64,000 nt of DNA, from NCBI RefSeq assembly GCF_900188405.1, contig NZ_FZOF01000010.1, positions 157,921-221,920 on the forward strand, written 5' to 3'. The first letter of the stretch is position 1, and every line of letters begins with the position of its first letter. A program made the translations under genes and the position numbers. The notes below the pieces were generated by a model. It saw nothing but the letters and a program-made list of their open reading frames with translations. It had not been told where the DNA came from and made no database searches. Below, one piece after another: positions 10,301 to 18,263 of this stretch. The stretch comes from Actinacidiphila glaucinigra (GTDB taxonomy: Bacteria > Actinomycetota > Actinomycetes > Streptomycetales > Streptomycetaceae).

Positions 10301-10629
10301 TCGCGGGCATCCAGCAGGCGCCAGGCTCCATCGGCTACCGCGAACTCCTCGTGGACCCGGCCCTCGTGGCCGGCCTCACCTCCGCCTCCGGCTCGTACCG
10401 CACCCCCTACGGCACGGTCGGCACCGCGTGGCGCCTGGACGGGGACGCGTACCGGCTGCGGCTGACCGTGCCCGCGGGCACCACGGCCGAGGTGCACGTG
10501 CCGGTGACCTCAGGCGACGTGGCCGCGCCGAAGGGCGCCCGCCTCGTCCGCTCCGGTGACGGGGAGCGGGTCTACGAAGTGGGCTCGGGCGACTGGACGT
10601 TCACCTCGACCTACCGCGCCGGCGCCTGA
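7357..10629 (+). CDS. Exported alpha-L-rhamnosidase (GH78)
   Basis: GH78 family (Bac_rhamnosid), 1090 aa, hydrolysing alpha-L-rhamnosides. The ATG at 7357 has AAGGAG nearby and opens with a Sec-type signal (RRGVRR, then a hydrophobic run); an in-frame start at 7291 has no such site. Domain order: N-terminal Ig-like region, an F5/8-type (CBM32-like) insert at about 188-345, jelly-roll block beginning ARLYVSGLGIYDATING, then the (alpha/alpha)6 barrel with TDCPSREKLGWLEQ near 686 supplying the acidic catalytic residues, and a C-terminal beta sandwich. Last gene of the operon, 67 bp after the GH106-type gene and followed by a terminator. Confidence 0.93.
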   Translation: MPRPPRRGVRRSPALAVATGLTALVTILPTAVTAEAGAPASLTATTLRTQKLSQALGIDDTTPELSWALTGRSAGLVQTAYRVQAATSPTRLRQGRPDLWDSGKVGSDVPRTVYAGKELGSRTRVYWRVMLWSATGSHGAGHAADWSAPASFETGLTKSGDWQADWITNADWQLGKRQITPVVVKLPRTTARYLRLDVTRLGLPLQENFPDRTWRLQLGEIDVRDDASGTTGLAKGAAVTASESNTLRKTWEPALAVDGLPNSALQTAAGYSSAAHTGPDVAQQPVTLTLDLKSAKTFDEVALYPRADVLTDDGRVPGFPTDYTLATADTPTGPFTQAAAVTGQQPPKPWLPSGLPLFTKDFALPKHVRSARLYVSGLGIYDATINGRQVGDAVLEPANTTFTKRVQYATYDVTDLLRTGGNTVGVSLGNGISNVVSTADRYRKLYGNISDPKLIAQLEVTLADGTVRRIGSGDDWRTTLGPTTSSNWYGGEDYDARRAVPHWDEPRGSRAGWDEAVTVAGPGTADAPATLSARETEPIRVVETLTGKEVPGAEGSRVFDLGRNIAGWPEVTVTAPAGTTVRILPAESLKDGHAFQSISNVGGPLWDSYTTGGSGAETWHPEYGYHGFRYLELKGLPAGATVTVRGKVLHTDNTSAGDFTSSDDLVNGIHSIIRRSIEGNMMSVLTDCPSREKLGWLEQNQLVFPTLAANYDMESQLRKIVRDMSDGQTPEGLITSTTPEYTALPGGYRNDSNWGGAFVLVPWQLYTTYGDEQTLATYYPQMRKYVTFLEEKVSGGILDYGLGDWFTPDTTFPRAVAGTYGYWRVVDAMSRIAALQGDQDAAAEYRAKADATAKALADKYYDPATGTFGGGGHGAEALALDMGAVPADQRDRLLGHFVAGVEAAGYHLNLGEISLPAAFRVLSETGHDDVVGRIATQTTSPSYGYQVLHGNTTLGESWDGGPGQSQNHFMLGAIDAWFTARLAGIQQAPGSIGYRELLVDPALVAGLTSASGSYRTPYGTVGTAWRLDGDAYRLRLTVPAGTTAEVHVPVTSGDVAAPKGARLVRSGDGERVYEVGSGDWTFTSTYRAGA

Positions 10630-10645
10630 CCCGGCCGGTACGGCA

Positions 10646-10687
10646 CGCCCCGGCCGGCCGCACCTCCCCATGCGGCCGGCCGGGGCG
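10646..10687 (+). terminator. Terminator hairpin of glycosidase operon
   Basis: Perfect 17-bp inverted repeat (10646-10662 with 10671-10687) around an 8-nt loop, 17 bp after the GH78 stop. There is no T run, as is common in Streptomyces. It lies between converging genes and could act on both. Confidence 0.8.
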
Positions 10688-10736
10688 GCGGCGTTCAGCG
10701 GTCCTGGCGCTCGCGGTGGGGGGCCCAGCGGGCACC

Positions 10737-11174
10737 TCAGCGATCGATCACCCTAGGCGCGTTCGCCGGCCAGGACCCGGTGCCGACGATGTGCTTGACG
10801 AGCCCGAACGCCTCACTGAGGGGGACGGTGTCTTCGGCCGGGTACGCGTCGTGTTGCCCCTTGGACAGGACGAACCCTTCGCTGGATCCCACAGCCTCCG
10901 GGTCCACGGCATGCTCGCCGGGATCCCCTTCTCCTTCGAGCAGTATCACCATCGCGCGCTCGGTGTTCGTCACGAAGGCCAGCAATCGCCCGGACGAACT
11001 GGTCAGCCACGTCTCAAGCCGCATGCTGGCGATTCTCGACCGGAGGATCTCCACCACCGTCCCGGATTCCACGCGCGCAGGTTCGTCTTCATCGATCGCC
11101 CAGTGTTCAAGCACGAGCACGACGGTCTCACGGTCCGATCCAAGAGCCGGCGGCCCGGGGGAAGCGCTGCGCAT
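10737..11174 (-). CDS. Imm1-like immunity family protein
   Basis: A 145-aa soluble protein. The second half, with AFVTNTERAMVILLE, GDPGEHAVDPEA, GFVLSKGQHDAYP and PLSEAFGLVKHIV, looks like the Imm1 immunity family linked to polymorphic toxins in actinomycetes; this comes from memory of the family and was not searched. No toxin gene is adjacent, so it would be an orphan immunity protein. It converges on the GH78 gene and shares the intervening terminator. Confidence 0.55.
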   Translation of the reverse strand: MRSASPGPPALGSDRETVVLVLEHWAIDEDEPARVESGTVVEILRSRIASMRLETWLTSSSGRLLAFVTNTERAMVILLEGEGDPGEHAVDPEAVGSSEGFVLSKGQHDAYPAEDTVPLSEAFGLVKHIVGTGSWPANAPRVIDR

Positions 11175-11211
11175 GAGCCACCTCGCCCGGCCGGCGGGCA
11201 GCAGGCCCCGC

Positions 11212-12573
11212 CTACGCCCTGGCGGGCCGGGGCAGCAGTGACGCCGGGAGCAGGCCCAGGGCGGCGACCGCGGCGAGGAGGAGCAGGGTGGTGCCCATCG
11301 TGGCGCCCGGCACGCCCGCCGTTCCCGTCGTCCCGGCCGCGACCGCGATGCCCAGGGTCGGCCCGACGTTCATGGCCGTCTGCTTCAGGCCCCCGACGAC
11401 CCCGGCGTACCCGGGCGGCGCGTCGCCCACGACGGAGGCGGTGGCCGTCACCATGACGGTCGCGAAGCCCGCGCCGAGCACCGCGAACGCGGCGGCCATG
11501 GCGGCCCACGCACCGCCCGTCCCGGACCGCGACAGCAGTGCGATGCCCAGGACGACCAGGAGCGTGCCGCAGACCGCGGTACGCCGCGGCCCGTACCGGC
11601 GCAGCGCGGCACCGGCGACGGGTGCGCCGAGCACCATGAGCGCCGTCAGCGGGAGCACCCTCAGGCCCGTGGCCAGCGGATCGAGACGCAGCGCGTCCTG
11701 CAGGTGGAACGTGGCCCGGAACAGGGTGCCGAACAGTCCCGCGGTCGTCACCAGCAGGATTGCGACGGACGCCGTCACGGGCACCGAACGGGCCACCGCA
11801 CGGGGCACGTTGGGGTGCTTCGCACGCCGTTCGTACGCGACGAGCAGCGCGAGGGCCCCGGCCGCGGCGAGGAGTTCGAGCAGTGTCCCGGTTCCTGTCC
11901 ACCCGCGCTCCGGGATGCCCGCCAGCGCGTGGACGAGGGCCGCCAGCGCCATCGCGAGCAGGGCGGCGCCGCCCAGGCCGACACGCCCTCCGCCGTCCGC
12001 CGGCCGTTCCGGCGCCGGCACCCGGACGGCGAGCGTGAGCGCGGCGATGGCGAGAGCGACGGGGACGTTGATCCAGAACACGGCGCGCCACCCCAGGTGC
12101 GCGACGACGAGTCCGCCGAGGACGGGACCGGCTCCCGCGGCCACCGCGAGCGCGCTCGTGCGAACGGCGATCGGCCTTCCCAGCCGGTCCTCGGGGTACG
12201 CCAGCCGCAGCAGCGCGAGCGTCGCGGGCTGCAGGAGCGCACCGAACACGCCCTGGGCCACGCGCAGCGCGATGACCCAGCCGACGCTGCCCGCGACGGC
12301 GATCCCGGCCGACGCCGCCCCGAAACCCAGCACCCCGGCGCAGAGCAGGCGCCGGTGGCCGTAGCGGTCCCCGAGCCGCCCCGACAGCACGAGCAGGGAC
12401 GCCACCGCCACCAGGTAACCGGTGCTGGTCCACTGGACCTCGGCCACGCTCGCGCCCAGGTCGCGCTGGAGGCTGGGCTGTGCCACCAGCAGGACGCCGC
12501 CGTCCAGGGCGACGATCGCGGCGCCCGCGGCGCTCGCCGCGAGCGCGAGCCGCCGCCGCGCGGGAGAGATCAC
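11212..12573 (-). CDS. MFS multidrug efflux transporter (DHA2/EmrB-QacA type)
   Basis: Integral membrane drug/proton antiporter of 453 aa with about 14 hydrophobic segments. Motif A-like GRLGDRYGHRR lies in the loop after TM2 and the motif C region is AVAAGAGPVLGGLV, both typical of DHA2 exporters. The GTG start at 12573 overlaps the TGA of the upstream TetR gene (GTGA), so translation is probably coupled. Regulator and pump thus form one transcript, expected to be induced when the pump substrate releases the repressor. Longer in-frame starts overlap the TetR coding region and were rejected. Substrate unknown. Confidence 0.93.
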   Translation of the reverse strand: MISPARRRLALAASAAGAAIVALDGGVLLVAQPSLQRDLGASVAEVQWTSTGYLVAVASLLVLSGRLGDRYGHRRLLCAGVLGFGAASAGIAVAGSVGWVIALRVAQGVFGALLQPATLALLRLAYPEDRLGRPIAVRTSALAVAAGAGPVLGGLVVAHLGWRAVFWINVPVALAIAALTLAVRVPAPERPADGGGRVGLGGAALLAMALAALVHALAGIPERGWTGTGTLLELLAAAGALALLVAYERRAKHPNVPRAVARSVPVTASVAILLVTTAGLFGTLFRATFHLQDALRLDPLATGLRVLPLTALMVLGAPVAGAALRRYGPRRTAVCGTLLVVLGIALLSRSGTGGAWAAMAAAFAVLGAGFATVMVTATASVVGDAPPGYAGVVGGLKQTAMNVGPTLGIAVAAGTTGTAGVPGATMGTTLLLLAAVAALGLLPASLLPRPARA

Positions 12574-13205
12574 GCGGGCACCGGCCCGAGGTGGGCGTCG
12601 ATGACCGCCGTGACGAGCTGCTCGTAGTGCGGCGACTCCGCGCCGGGGCCGTCTGCGCCCAGGACGACCTGGAGACTGCCCCAGGTCCACAGCTGGACGA
12701 GACCGTGCAGATTCGACCAGAGGGCCGCCGCCGTCACCGCGGCGGGCGGCGCGGCGGCGGCCGTGGCTGCGTCCTGCTCCGCCCGGCACCGGACGACGAG
12801 GTCGACGATGGCCCGGAACAGGGGCAGTGACGTCTCCCGCAGCCGCGGGCCGCCGTCCGCCTGCGGCGCGCCGTCCAGCAGGTCGTGTCGGAACATCAAC
12901 TCGAACATGCCGCGGTGGTCCAGCGCGTACCCGACGTACGAGCGGGCGGCGGCCGCCAGTTGGGCACGCGGTGCGTCCGCGCCGGCGGTCGCGGTCGCGA
13001 ACCGCGCGTGCAGGTCCTCGAAGCCGCGCCGGGCGATCGCCGACAGCAGGGAATCGTGCGTGGGGAAGTGGCGCCGCGGAGCGCCGTGCGACACCCCCGC
13101 ACGCCGGGCGATCTCGCGCAGCCCCACCGACGCGGTGCCCCCGGCCAGCACGAGGTCCACGCCGGCATCGACAAGTCGCTCCCGCAGGGAGCCGCCATCC
13201 GTCAT
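12570..13205 (-). CDS. TetR family repressor of the MFS pump
   Basis: A 211-aa regulator. The N-terminal helix-turn-helix reads VGLREIARRAGVSHGAPRRHF with LLSAIARRGFEDL after it, standard TetR/AcrR. The C-terminal part (FELMFRHDLLDG, LHGLVQLWTWGSLQVVLG) resembles the WHG-type ligand domain. I chose the ATG at 13205 (MTDGG) because the longer version would start inside the operator palindrome. It overlaps the MFS gene by 4 bp and almost certainly represses both. Confidence 0.92.
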   Translation of the reverse strand: MTDGGSLRERLVDAGVDLVLAGGTASVGLREIARRAGVSHGAPRRHFPTHDSLLSAIARRGFEDLHARFATATAGADAPRAQLAAAARSYVGYALDHRGMFELMFRHDLLDGAPQADGGPRLRETSLPLFRAIVDLVVRCRAEQDAATAAAAPPAAVTAAALWSNLHGLVQLWTWGSLQVVLGADGPGAESPHYEQLVTAVIDAHLGPVPA

Positions 13206-13211
13206 GGGGGA

Positions 13212-13250
13212 GTGTCTACCAGCCGGGCGTAGACACTGTCTACGCCCGGC
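13212..13250. promoter_or_regulatory. TetR operator palindrome
   Basis: Perfect 13-bp arms at 13222-13234 and 13238-13250 around a 3-bp centre, with core TAGACACTGTCTA. A further half-site GTGTCTAC lies at 13212-13219. It sits 17 bp upstream of the TetR start, as expected for autoregulation. Confidence 0.75.
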
Positions 13251-13470
13251 AATTGGTCCGGACGGATGCGGCACATCGCCCTGGAGCCACAGTGGGCGCG
13301 CGCCGAGCGGGTCTGGCGTCGCGCCGAGTCCGCGCCAGAACTGCCGGGCGGCAGCGGCGCTTAAGGCCGGTTCCGCGGGCCACCGCCCCCGCGCCGACCA
13401 CTTACCGCCAGGCGTGGCGATTCATCTGCGGGCGTCCTGTCGCGTGGGCAGCCCGGTCGGCCGTCCCCGG

Positions 13471-13866
13471 TCACGACAGCCGCCGGAAGACGATGACGTC
13501 GGTGGTTCCGTCCGTCAGGAACCAGACTCCGGCGCTGATCAGCAGGAAGCTGGACGGCACCGTGGCGACGGGGCCGAGCCAGAGCCGACCCGCGAGTACA
13601 CCTGCTGCCCCGAACAGGAGCAGCGCGCGGTTCACCGGCCTGAGCGGCGGATGATTCTCGGCGGCCGAGGCCCATTTGCTCGACACCCAGACAGCGGCGG
13701 CCAGCGACAGGGCCACCAGGCCGCCGGGCAAGGCCAGATCCTTGATGGTGGCGAGCAGTTGTGATGCGACTCCGAGGGCGAGCGCTGCCAGGCCGGATCC
13801 GGCCTTCACCAACCCGAGCCACGGCTGCGACGGTTCGGCCACCCACTGCCTCCGCCCTGTCGCCAC
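13471..13866 (-). CDS. Small hypothetical membrane protein
   Basis: A 131-aa protein with three to four hydrophobic segments (KAGSGLAALALGVASQLL, GGLVALSLAAAVWV, ALLLFGAAGVLAG, SSFLLISAGVWFLT) and short polar loops. No family recognised. GC-rich third positions support coding in this frame over the alternative minus frame at 13361-13879, which has no hydrophobic pattern. Stands alone between the TetR-MFS pair and the SMI1 gene. Confidence 0.6.
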   Translation of the reverse strand: MATGRRQWVAEPSQPWLGLVKAGSGLAALALGVASQLLATIKDLALPGGLVALSLAAAVWVSSKWASAAENHPPLRPVNRALLLFGAAGVLAGRLWLGPVATVPSSFLLISAGVWFLTDGTTDVIVFRRLS

Positions 13867-13994
13867 GAGTCGCTGTCATGCTGCCTCAGCCGAACGGCAT
13901 TGTCGATGTGCGCCGAGAGCGCCGAACTGTGCTTGCGCGCATCGCCGGTCGCGGTGGCCGCGCCGGCCATGGGTGGTACGACCCGCACGTTCGC

Positions 13995-15893
13995 TCACAC
14001 CTCTTTCCGGTGCGCGGTCACGGTGAGGGTCACGTATGTCTCGCCCGGAGCCGGTGGGCGTGTCCACGATCGGGTCCGGAAGGTGTGCAGACGTCCCCGG
14101 GTCAGCGCGAAGCGCGGCAGCGACACCCCGAACTCCTCGGCCACGGCGCGGAGCGCCCGCAGTTCGCCCTCCCGGTGGAAGTCCTCCGGCGTGAACAGCC
14201 GCCCGGGCCCGAATGCCTCCGGGACGTGCCCGCTGCTGCGCACCTGGGTCGGTCGTACCGTGAACGCCCATCGCTCCTCCCCGGCCTCGGCCATGGACAG
14301 GTGGAACACGTCCGGCGTCCCGTCGAACCGTGTACCGGGGGCGCTCCAGACGACGAGCGCGCGGCCCGTGCCGGACGCGGCCGCCGCCGGGGAAACGAAG
14401 CGCTGGTCGGCGAAACCGCCCGGCCTTCCGTCGAAGGCGAAGCTCCAGCCGTCCCCGGCGCTGCCGACGGCCACCAGTGCCCTGTCCTCGTGCGAGGAGT
14501 GCGACCGGCCCCACCACATGGCCGACGATTGAAGCATCACCGGTTCCTGGAGCCCGCCGCCCTCCGAGTCGCCCAGGCGGGCCGGCAGCTCCGCGGGCGC
14601 CACTCCCTCCACCAGGACGAAGCGGTACCCCCGTTCGTACTCGGGCTGGGCGGCGAGCCAGGCCAGGCCGTCCGGTTCGGCTTCGGCCTCCGGGGCCGGT
14701 GCCTCGCCCGGCTCACCGGCACGGGGGGTCGACAGGATCAGCCGTCCGCGTGCCTCCGTGATGACGGGAGCGAGAACCGGGTCCGCCAGCAGGCCGACGG
14801 GGGCGAGGTGGTCCGGTCCGAGCGGGGTCCACTCGGGGAGCGCACGGGCCAGGACGCGCCACGCGGTGTCCGTACGGCCCCAGCGGGCGTGCTCGCGCGC
14901 CTCGTCCACGGCACGTCCGAACACGCCGGCGGCGGTGTACCGGAACGCCCCGTCGCGGGTCCGTTCCACGAGGGCGTCCCCCGCCCGGCGGGCCTCGTCC
15001 GTCGCGCCGCGCATCCGGAAACCCCATGACGCCTCGTCGTGCGAGGAGCGGACGTGCTCCATGGCCAGCAGCGGCAGCAACTCGGCGCCGTACACCGGGT
15101 GCAGGGCCAGGCCCGCGAAGTCCGCGAGGTCACGGCGTCCCAGGATCCACCGGAGCTGGTCGAGCAGCGGCTTCGCCCGTGGCCGGCCGAACTCCTCGGC
15201 CCGCGCGAGGACGGCCTCGGCCCGGGCGTACCGTCCGGCCAGCGCATCGCTCCTGGCCGTCTCGATGTCCGCGTCGAGCGCCTCGGTCGTGGCGTTGACG
15301 AACTCCCGGCCGGAACGCTCGCCCCCGTGCACCGACAACTGGTGGAACTCGGCGTACATGGCCTCCATGAACTCCCGGAACGACGCGTGGCGTTCGGGGA
15401 GGTCACCGGACCATCCCTTGTAGTGGGAGACGGCCCACTCCCCGTCCTCGTCGACGTCGCCCGGGTCCATGAGGACGTAGGTGATGTCGGATTCCACGTC
15501 CAACTGCAGTGCCCGGGACCACATTCCGGCACGCATCACCTCCTCGGGCGTCGAGTCCTCGTCCAGGTCGTCTTCATAGAGCTCCGCGAAGCCGACCTCG
15601 TCCTCGAACCAGCGCGCCCCCTGTGTGCCGGCCAGCAGCGAGACGAACCCGCCCGCGTGCCGCCAGCCGTCCGTCACCTCCAGGAACGCCCGGTAGGACG
15701 GCGGCAGCCGGCGCCCCAGCCGCCGCTCGGCCTCCGCTATGCGTTCCGGGCTCGCGGGGGCGAAGCCCAGCCAGCGTGCGCGCAGGGCGTGCGCCTCGTC
15801 ATCGGGGGGAGACGCGTCGGGGTCCTGGGCGTCGGCCCACTCCCCGCTCCAGCGTGCGAGGAAGGACCGCCAGTCGAAGTCGGTGTCCGTCAC
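13995..15893 (-). CDS. SMI1/KNR4 (SUKH) family protein
   Basis: Soluble protein of about 632 aa. The N-terminal 170 residues carry the SMI1/KNR4 (SUKH) pattern: ERRLGRRLPPSYRAFLEVTDGW, a Gly-rich strand, then an acidic loop. In bacteria this fold is mostly found as immunity proteins against polymorphic toxins. The remainder looks like Ala/Arg-rich helical repeats (ARAEAVLARAEEFG) followed by a beta-rich C-terminal part. The GTG at 15893 (VTDTDFDW) is preceded by AGGA; an in-frame ATG at 15971 would add 26 residues of low similarity. No toxin gene is adjacent. Confidence 0.85.
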   Translation of the reverse strand: MTDTDFDWRSFLARWSGEWADAQDPDASPPDDEAHALRARWLGFAPASPERIAEAERRLGRRLPPSYRAFLEVTDGWRHAGGFVSLLAGTQGARWFEDEVGFAELYEDDLDEDSTPEEVMRAGMWSRALQLDVESDITYVLMDPGDVDEDGEWAVSHYKGWSGDLPERHASFREFMEAMYAEFHQLSVHGGERSGREFVNATTEALDADIETARSDALAGRYARAEAVLARAEEFGRPRAKPLLDQLRWILGRRDLADFAGLALHPVYGAELLPLLAMEHVRSSHDEASWGFRMRGATDEARRAGDALVERTRDGAFRYTAAGVFGRAVDEAREHARWGRTDTAWRVLARALPEWTPLGPDHLAPVGLLADPVLAPVITEARGRLILSTPRAGEPGEAPAPEAEAEPDGLAWLAAQPEYERGYRFVLVEGVAPAELPARLGDSEGGGLQEPVMLQSSAMWWGRSHSSHEDRALVAVGSAGDGWSFAFDGRPGGFADQRFVSPAAAASGTGRALVVWSAPGTRFDGTPDVFHLSMAEAGEERWAFTVRPTQVRSSGHVPEAFGPGRLFTPEDFHREGELRALRAVAEEFGVSLPRFALTRGRLHTFRTRSWTRPPAPGETYVTLTVTAHRKEV

Positions 15894-16053
15894 CCGTCGA
15901 TCCTGACATGCGGCACCGACAACGCCCTCTGCCGGTTCCGGTCCCGTACGGGTGTCGGAGACCTGGGTCATGCCGTTGGCGGGGCGTCGGGAGGGTTCGG
16001 TGGCCTCCGAGACCGCGCGACTTCGTGCCGCCCGCGGATCGCCGCGTGGTCGC

Positions 16054-17316
16054 TCACCGGCCGCCCTCCGCCCCCTCCCGCGCGCCGGAGAACTCGGCGC
16101 GCACGGCGTCAGTGTGCTCGCCCAGCGCCGGCACCGGCCCCATCAGGGCCTCGCGTCCGCGTACCGTCACCGGTGGCAGCAGCCCGCGCAGGGGGCCGGA
16201 AGGAGTGTCGAACTCCCGCCAGCGGTCGCGGACTTCGAGCTGCGGATGGGCCGCGAACTCCGCGACCGACCGCAGCCTCGCGGTCGCGATCCCCGCGCCG
16301 TCGAGGCGCTCCAGGGCCTCGTCCGCCCCGAAGGCCGCGAAGTGCTCCTCGATGATCGCGGTGAGCTCGTCGTCGTGGATGTGGCGCAGCGGATTGTCCG
16401 CGAAGCGCGGGTCGCGGACCAGTTCGGGCCGCTCCAGCACCTTCTCGCACAGGGCGACCCAGTCCCGGTCGCTCTGCACGCTGATGAAGACCTCCCCGCC
16501 GTCGCCCGCACGGTAGTGGCCGTACGGCGAGATCGACGGATGCCGGGCGCCGCTGCGGGCCAGCGGCGCGCTCCCGTACAGGCCGTGGAAGAGCGGCTGC
16601 CCCAGCCACTCGCCGAGCGCGTCGAGCATCGCCACGTCGAAGGCGCTGCCCTCGCCGGTGCGTTCACGCTCGTACAGGGCGGTCAGGACACCGGTGTACG
16701 CGTACATCCCGGCCGCGACGTCGGCGATGGAGATCCCGGCCCGCGCAGGGCTCTCCGGCGTGCCCGTGAGCGACACGAGCCCCGACTCGCACTGCACCAG
16801 CAGGTCGAACGCCTTCTTCGCCGCGTAGGGGCCGTCGTCGCCGTAACCCGACACGCCGCACCAGATCAGCCGCGGGTGCCGCGCGCGCAGCGCCTCCGCC
16901 CCCAGGCCCAGCCGCTCGGCGGCGCCGGGGGCGAGGTTCTGCACGAAGACGTCGGCCTCGGCCAGGATCCGGTCCAGCAGCGCCCGGTCGGCGTCCTGCT
17001 TGAGGTCCAGGACCACGCTCTCCTTGCCGCGGTTGCACCAGACGAAGTACGCCGACTGGCCCCTGGCCGCCCTGTCGTAGTCCCGCGCGAAGTCGCCGCC
17101 CGACCGCTCGACCTTGATCACCCGGGCGCCGAGGTCCGCGAGTTGACGGGTCGCGAACGGCGCGGCGACGGCCTGCTCCACGGAGACGACGGTGACGCCC
17201 TCCAGCGGCTGCCGTTCCGTCTGTCCCTCCGACCGCCGCTCCGACTGCTGCTGCGAGGGCTGCTGTGATGGCTGCAAGGTCGCGCTCCTGGTCTGCGTGC
17301 GGACGGGAACGTTCAC
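16054..17316 (-). CDS. Family III CoA-transferase (CaiB/BaiF)
   Basis: A 420-aa acyl-CoA:carboxylate CoA-transferase of the formyl-CoA transferase/CaiB type. Visible blocks: LEGVTVVSVEQAVAAPF, GARVIKVERSGGDFARDYD, and KKAFDLLVQ near residue 169 with the catalytic Asp that forms the acyl anhydride, then GISIADVAAGMYA. The first ~36 residues are a Gln/Ser-rich low-complexity tail not usual for the family; a later start is possible. It overlaps the upstream cyclodeaminase gene by 4 bp and is the last gene of the IclR operon, so it probably activates the acid handled by that pathway. Confidence 0.9.
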   Translation of the reverse strand: MNVPVRTQTRSATLQPSQQPSQQQSERRSEGQTERQPLEGVTVVSVEQAVAAPFATRQLADLGARVIKVERSGGDFARDYDRAARGQSAYFVWCNRGKESVVLDLKQDADRALLDRILAEADVFVQNLAPGAAERLGLGAEALRARHPRLIWCGVSGYGDDGPYAAKKAFDLLVQCESGLVSLTGTPESPARAGISIADVAAGMYAYTGVLTALYERERTGEGSAFDVAMLDALGEWLGQPLFHGLYGSAPLARSGARHPSISPYGHYRAGDGGEVFISVQSDRDWVALCEKVLERPELVRDPRFADNPLRHIHDDELTAIIEEHFAAFGADEALERLDGAGIATARLRSVAEFAAHPQLEVRDRWREFDTPSGPLRGLLPPVTVRGREALMGPVPALGEHTDAVRAEFSGAREGAEGGR

Positions 17317-18263
17317 AGGTCCACGGTCGTGCCCAGTCCCTCCGCGCGGGCCACGGCGTGGACGACGTGGGCGGCGGCCACATCCAGCGCCGCGTGCCCC
17401 GTGGACTTGAAGAGGGTCAGCCCGTCACCCCCGCCGCGGCCGGGGTGGTCACCGGCGAGCACCGAGCCGAGCAGGACGACCTCGCGGCCGGGGGAGAGGC
17501 CCTGCAGTTCATGGGCCCCGGCCGGGGGAGGGGAGCCCGCCGCGCCGGGCCACTCGGCGAACAGGGCGGCGTCCCTGACGGTGTCGGCGTCGATCTCGGG
17601 CCCGTGGGAGCCGCCGACCGAGCTCACGTGCGTGCCCGGCGCGAGCCACGAGCGGCGTACGACCGGACGCGTGGCCCCGGTGCAGCAGAAGACGACGTCG
17701 GCCCTGCCCACGGCCGCCTCGACGCCGTCCGCCACTCGCGCCCCGGGGTGCAGGGCAGCGGCCTCGCGGGCGCCCCCGGCATCCCGGCCGGCCACGAGGA
17801 CCTCCGCGGCCGGGTGGAGTTCCGCCAGCAGGGCGATCTGGGCGCGGGCCTGGGCCCCGGTGCCGACCACGGTGTGGCGCAGCGCCCCCGGACGGGCCAG
17901 CACCCGCGCCCCGAGCGTGGCCGCCGCGGCGGTGCGCACGGCCGTCAGCGACTCGGCGTCCATCAGGGCCAGCGGGCGTCCGTCGTGCTCGTCGAACAAC
18001 GCGACCATGCCCCGGTGCGCACTGCGCCCGGGGCGCGCCGGATCGCCGAAGACCGACACCAGCTTCGCCGCCAGGCCCAGCCCCGGCACATGGCCCGGCA
18101 TCGCGCCCAGCAGCCCGGCCGGGGTGCGCGCCGCGATCCGCGGCGGCGCCGACACCTCGCCGCGGCTGATCGCGACGAGGGCCGTGGCCACGGCGTCCAC
18201 GACGCGGCGCGTGTCGAGCGCGGCCCGGGTCTGCGCCCGGTCCAGGACGAGGACACCGTTCAT
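17313..18263 (-). CDS. Ornithine cyclodeaminase / mu-crystallin family enzyme
   Basis: A 316-aa NAD(P)-dependent enzyme of the ornithine cyclodeaminase/mu-crystallin family, which includes ketimine reductases, alanine dehydrogenases and cyclodeaminases. The Rossmann motif VVGTGAQARAQ and the preceding MDAESLTAVRTAAAATLGA block are diagnostic, and GGSHGPEIDADTV near the C-terminus fits. It overlaps the IclR gene upstream (18260-18263) and the CoA-transferase downstream (17313-17316) by 4 bp each, so the three are translationally coupled. True substrate unknown; the locus suggests catabolism of an amino- or imino-acid derivative. Confidence 0.9.
   Translation of the reverse strand: MNGVLVLDRAQTRAALDTRRVVDAVATALVAISRGEVSAPPRIAARTPAGLLGAMPGHVPGLGLAAKLVSVFGDPARPGRSAHRGMVALFDEHDGRPLALMDAESLTAVRTAAAATLGARVLARPGALRHTVVGTGAQARAQIALLAELHPAAEVLVAGRDAGGAREAAALHPGARVADGVEAAVGRADVVFCCTGATRPVVRRSWLAPGTHVSSVGGSHGPEIDADTVRDAALFAEWPGAAGSPPPAGAHELQGLSPGREVVLLGSVLAGDHPGRGGGDGLTLFKSTGHAALDVAAAHVVHAVARAEGLGTTVDL

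Noticed and set aside
5472..10497. Long minus-strand frames (697 aa and 1051 aa) opposite the GH106 and GH78 genes
   Set aside because: Same antisense shadow effect; low-complexity Gly/Ala/Val translation without any fold pattern.
13361..13879. Alternative 172-aa minus-strand frame overlapping the small membrane protein
   Set aside because: No hydrophobic periodicity or family feature; the 131-aa frame has clear transmembrane segments.
13761..15029. 422-aa + strand frame over the SMI1/KNR4 gene
   Set aside because: Shadow of the minus-strand gene, which has a recognisable SUKH pattern.
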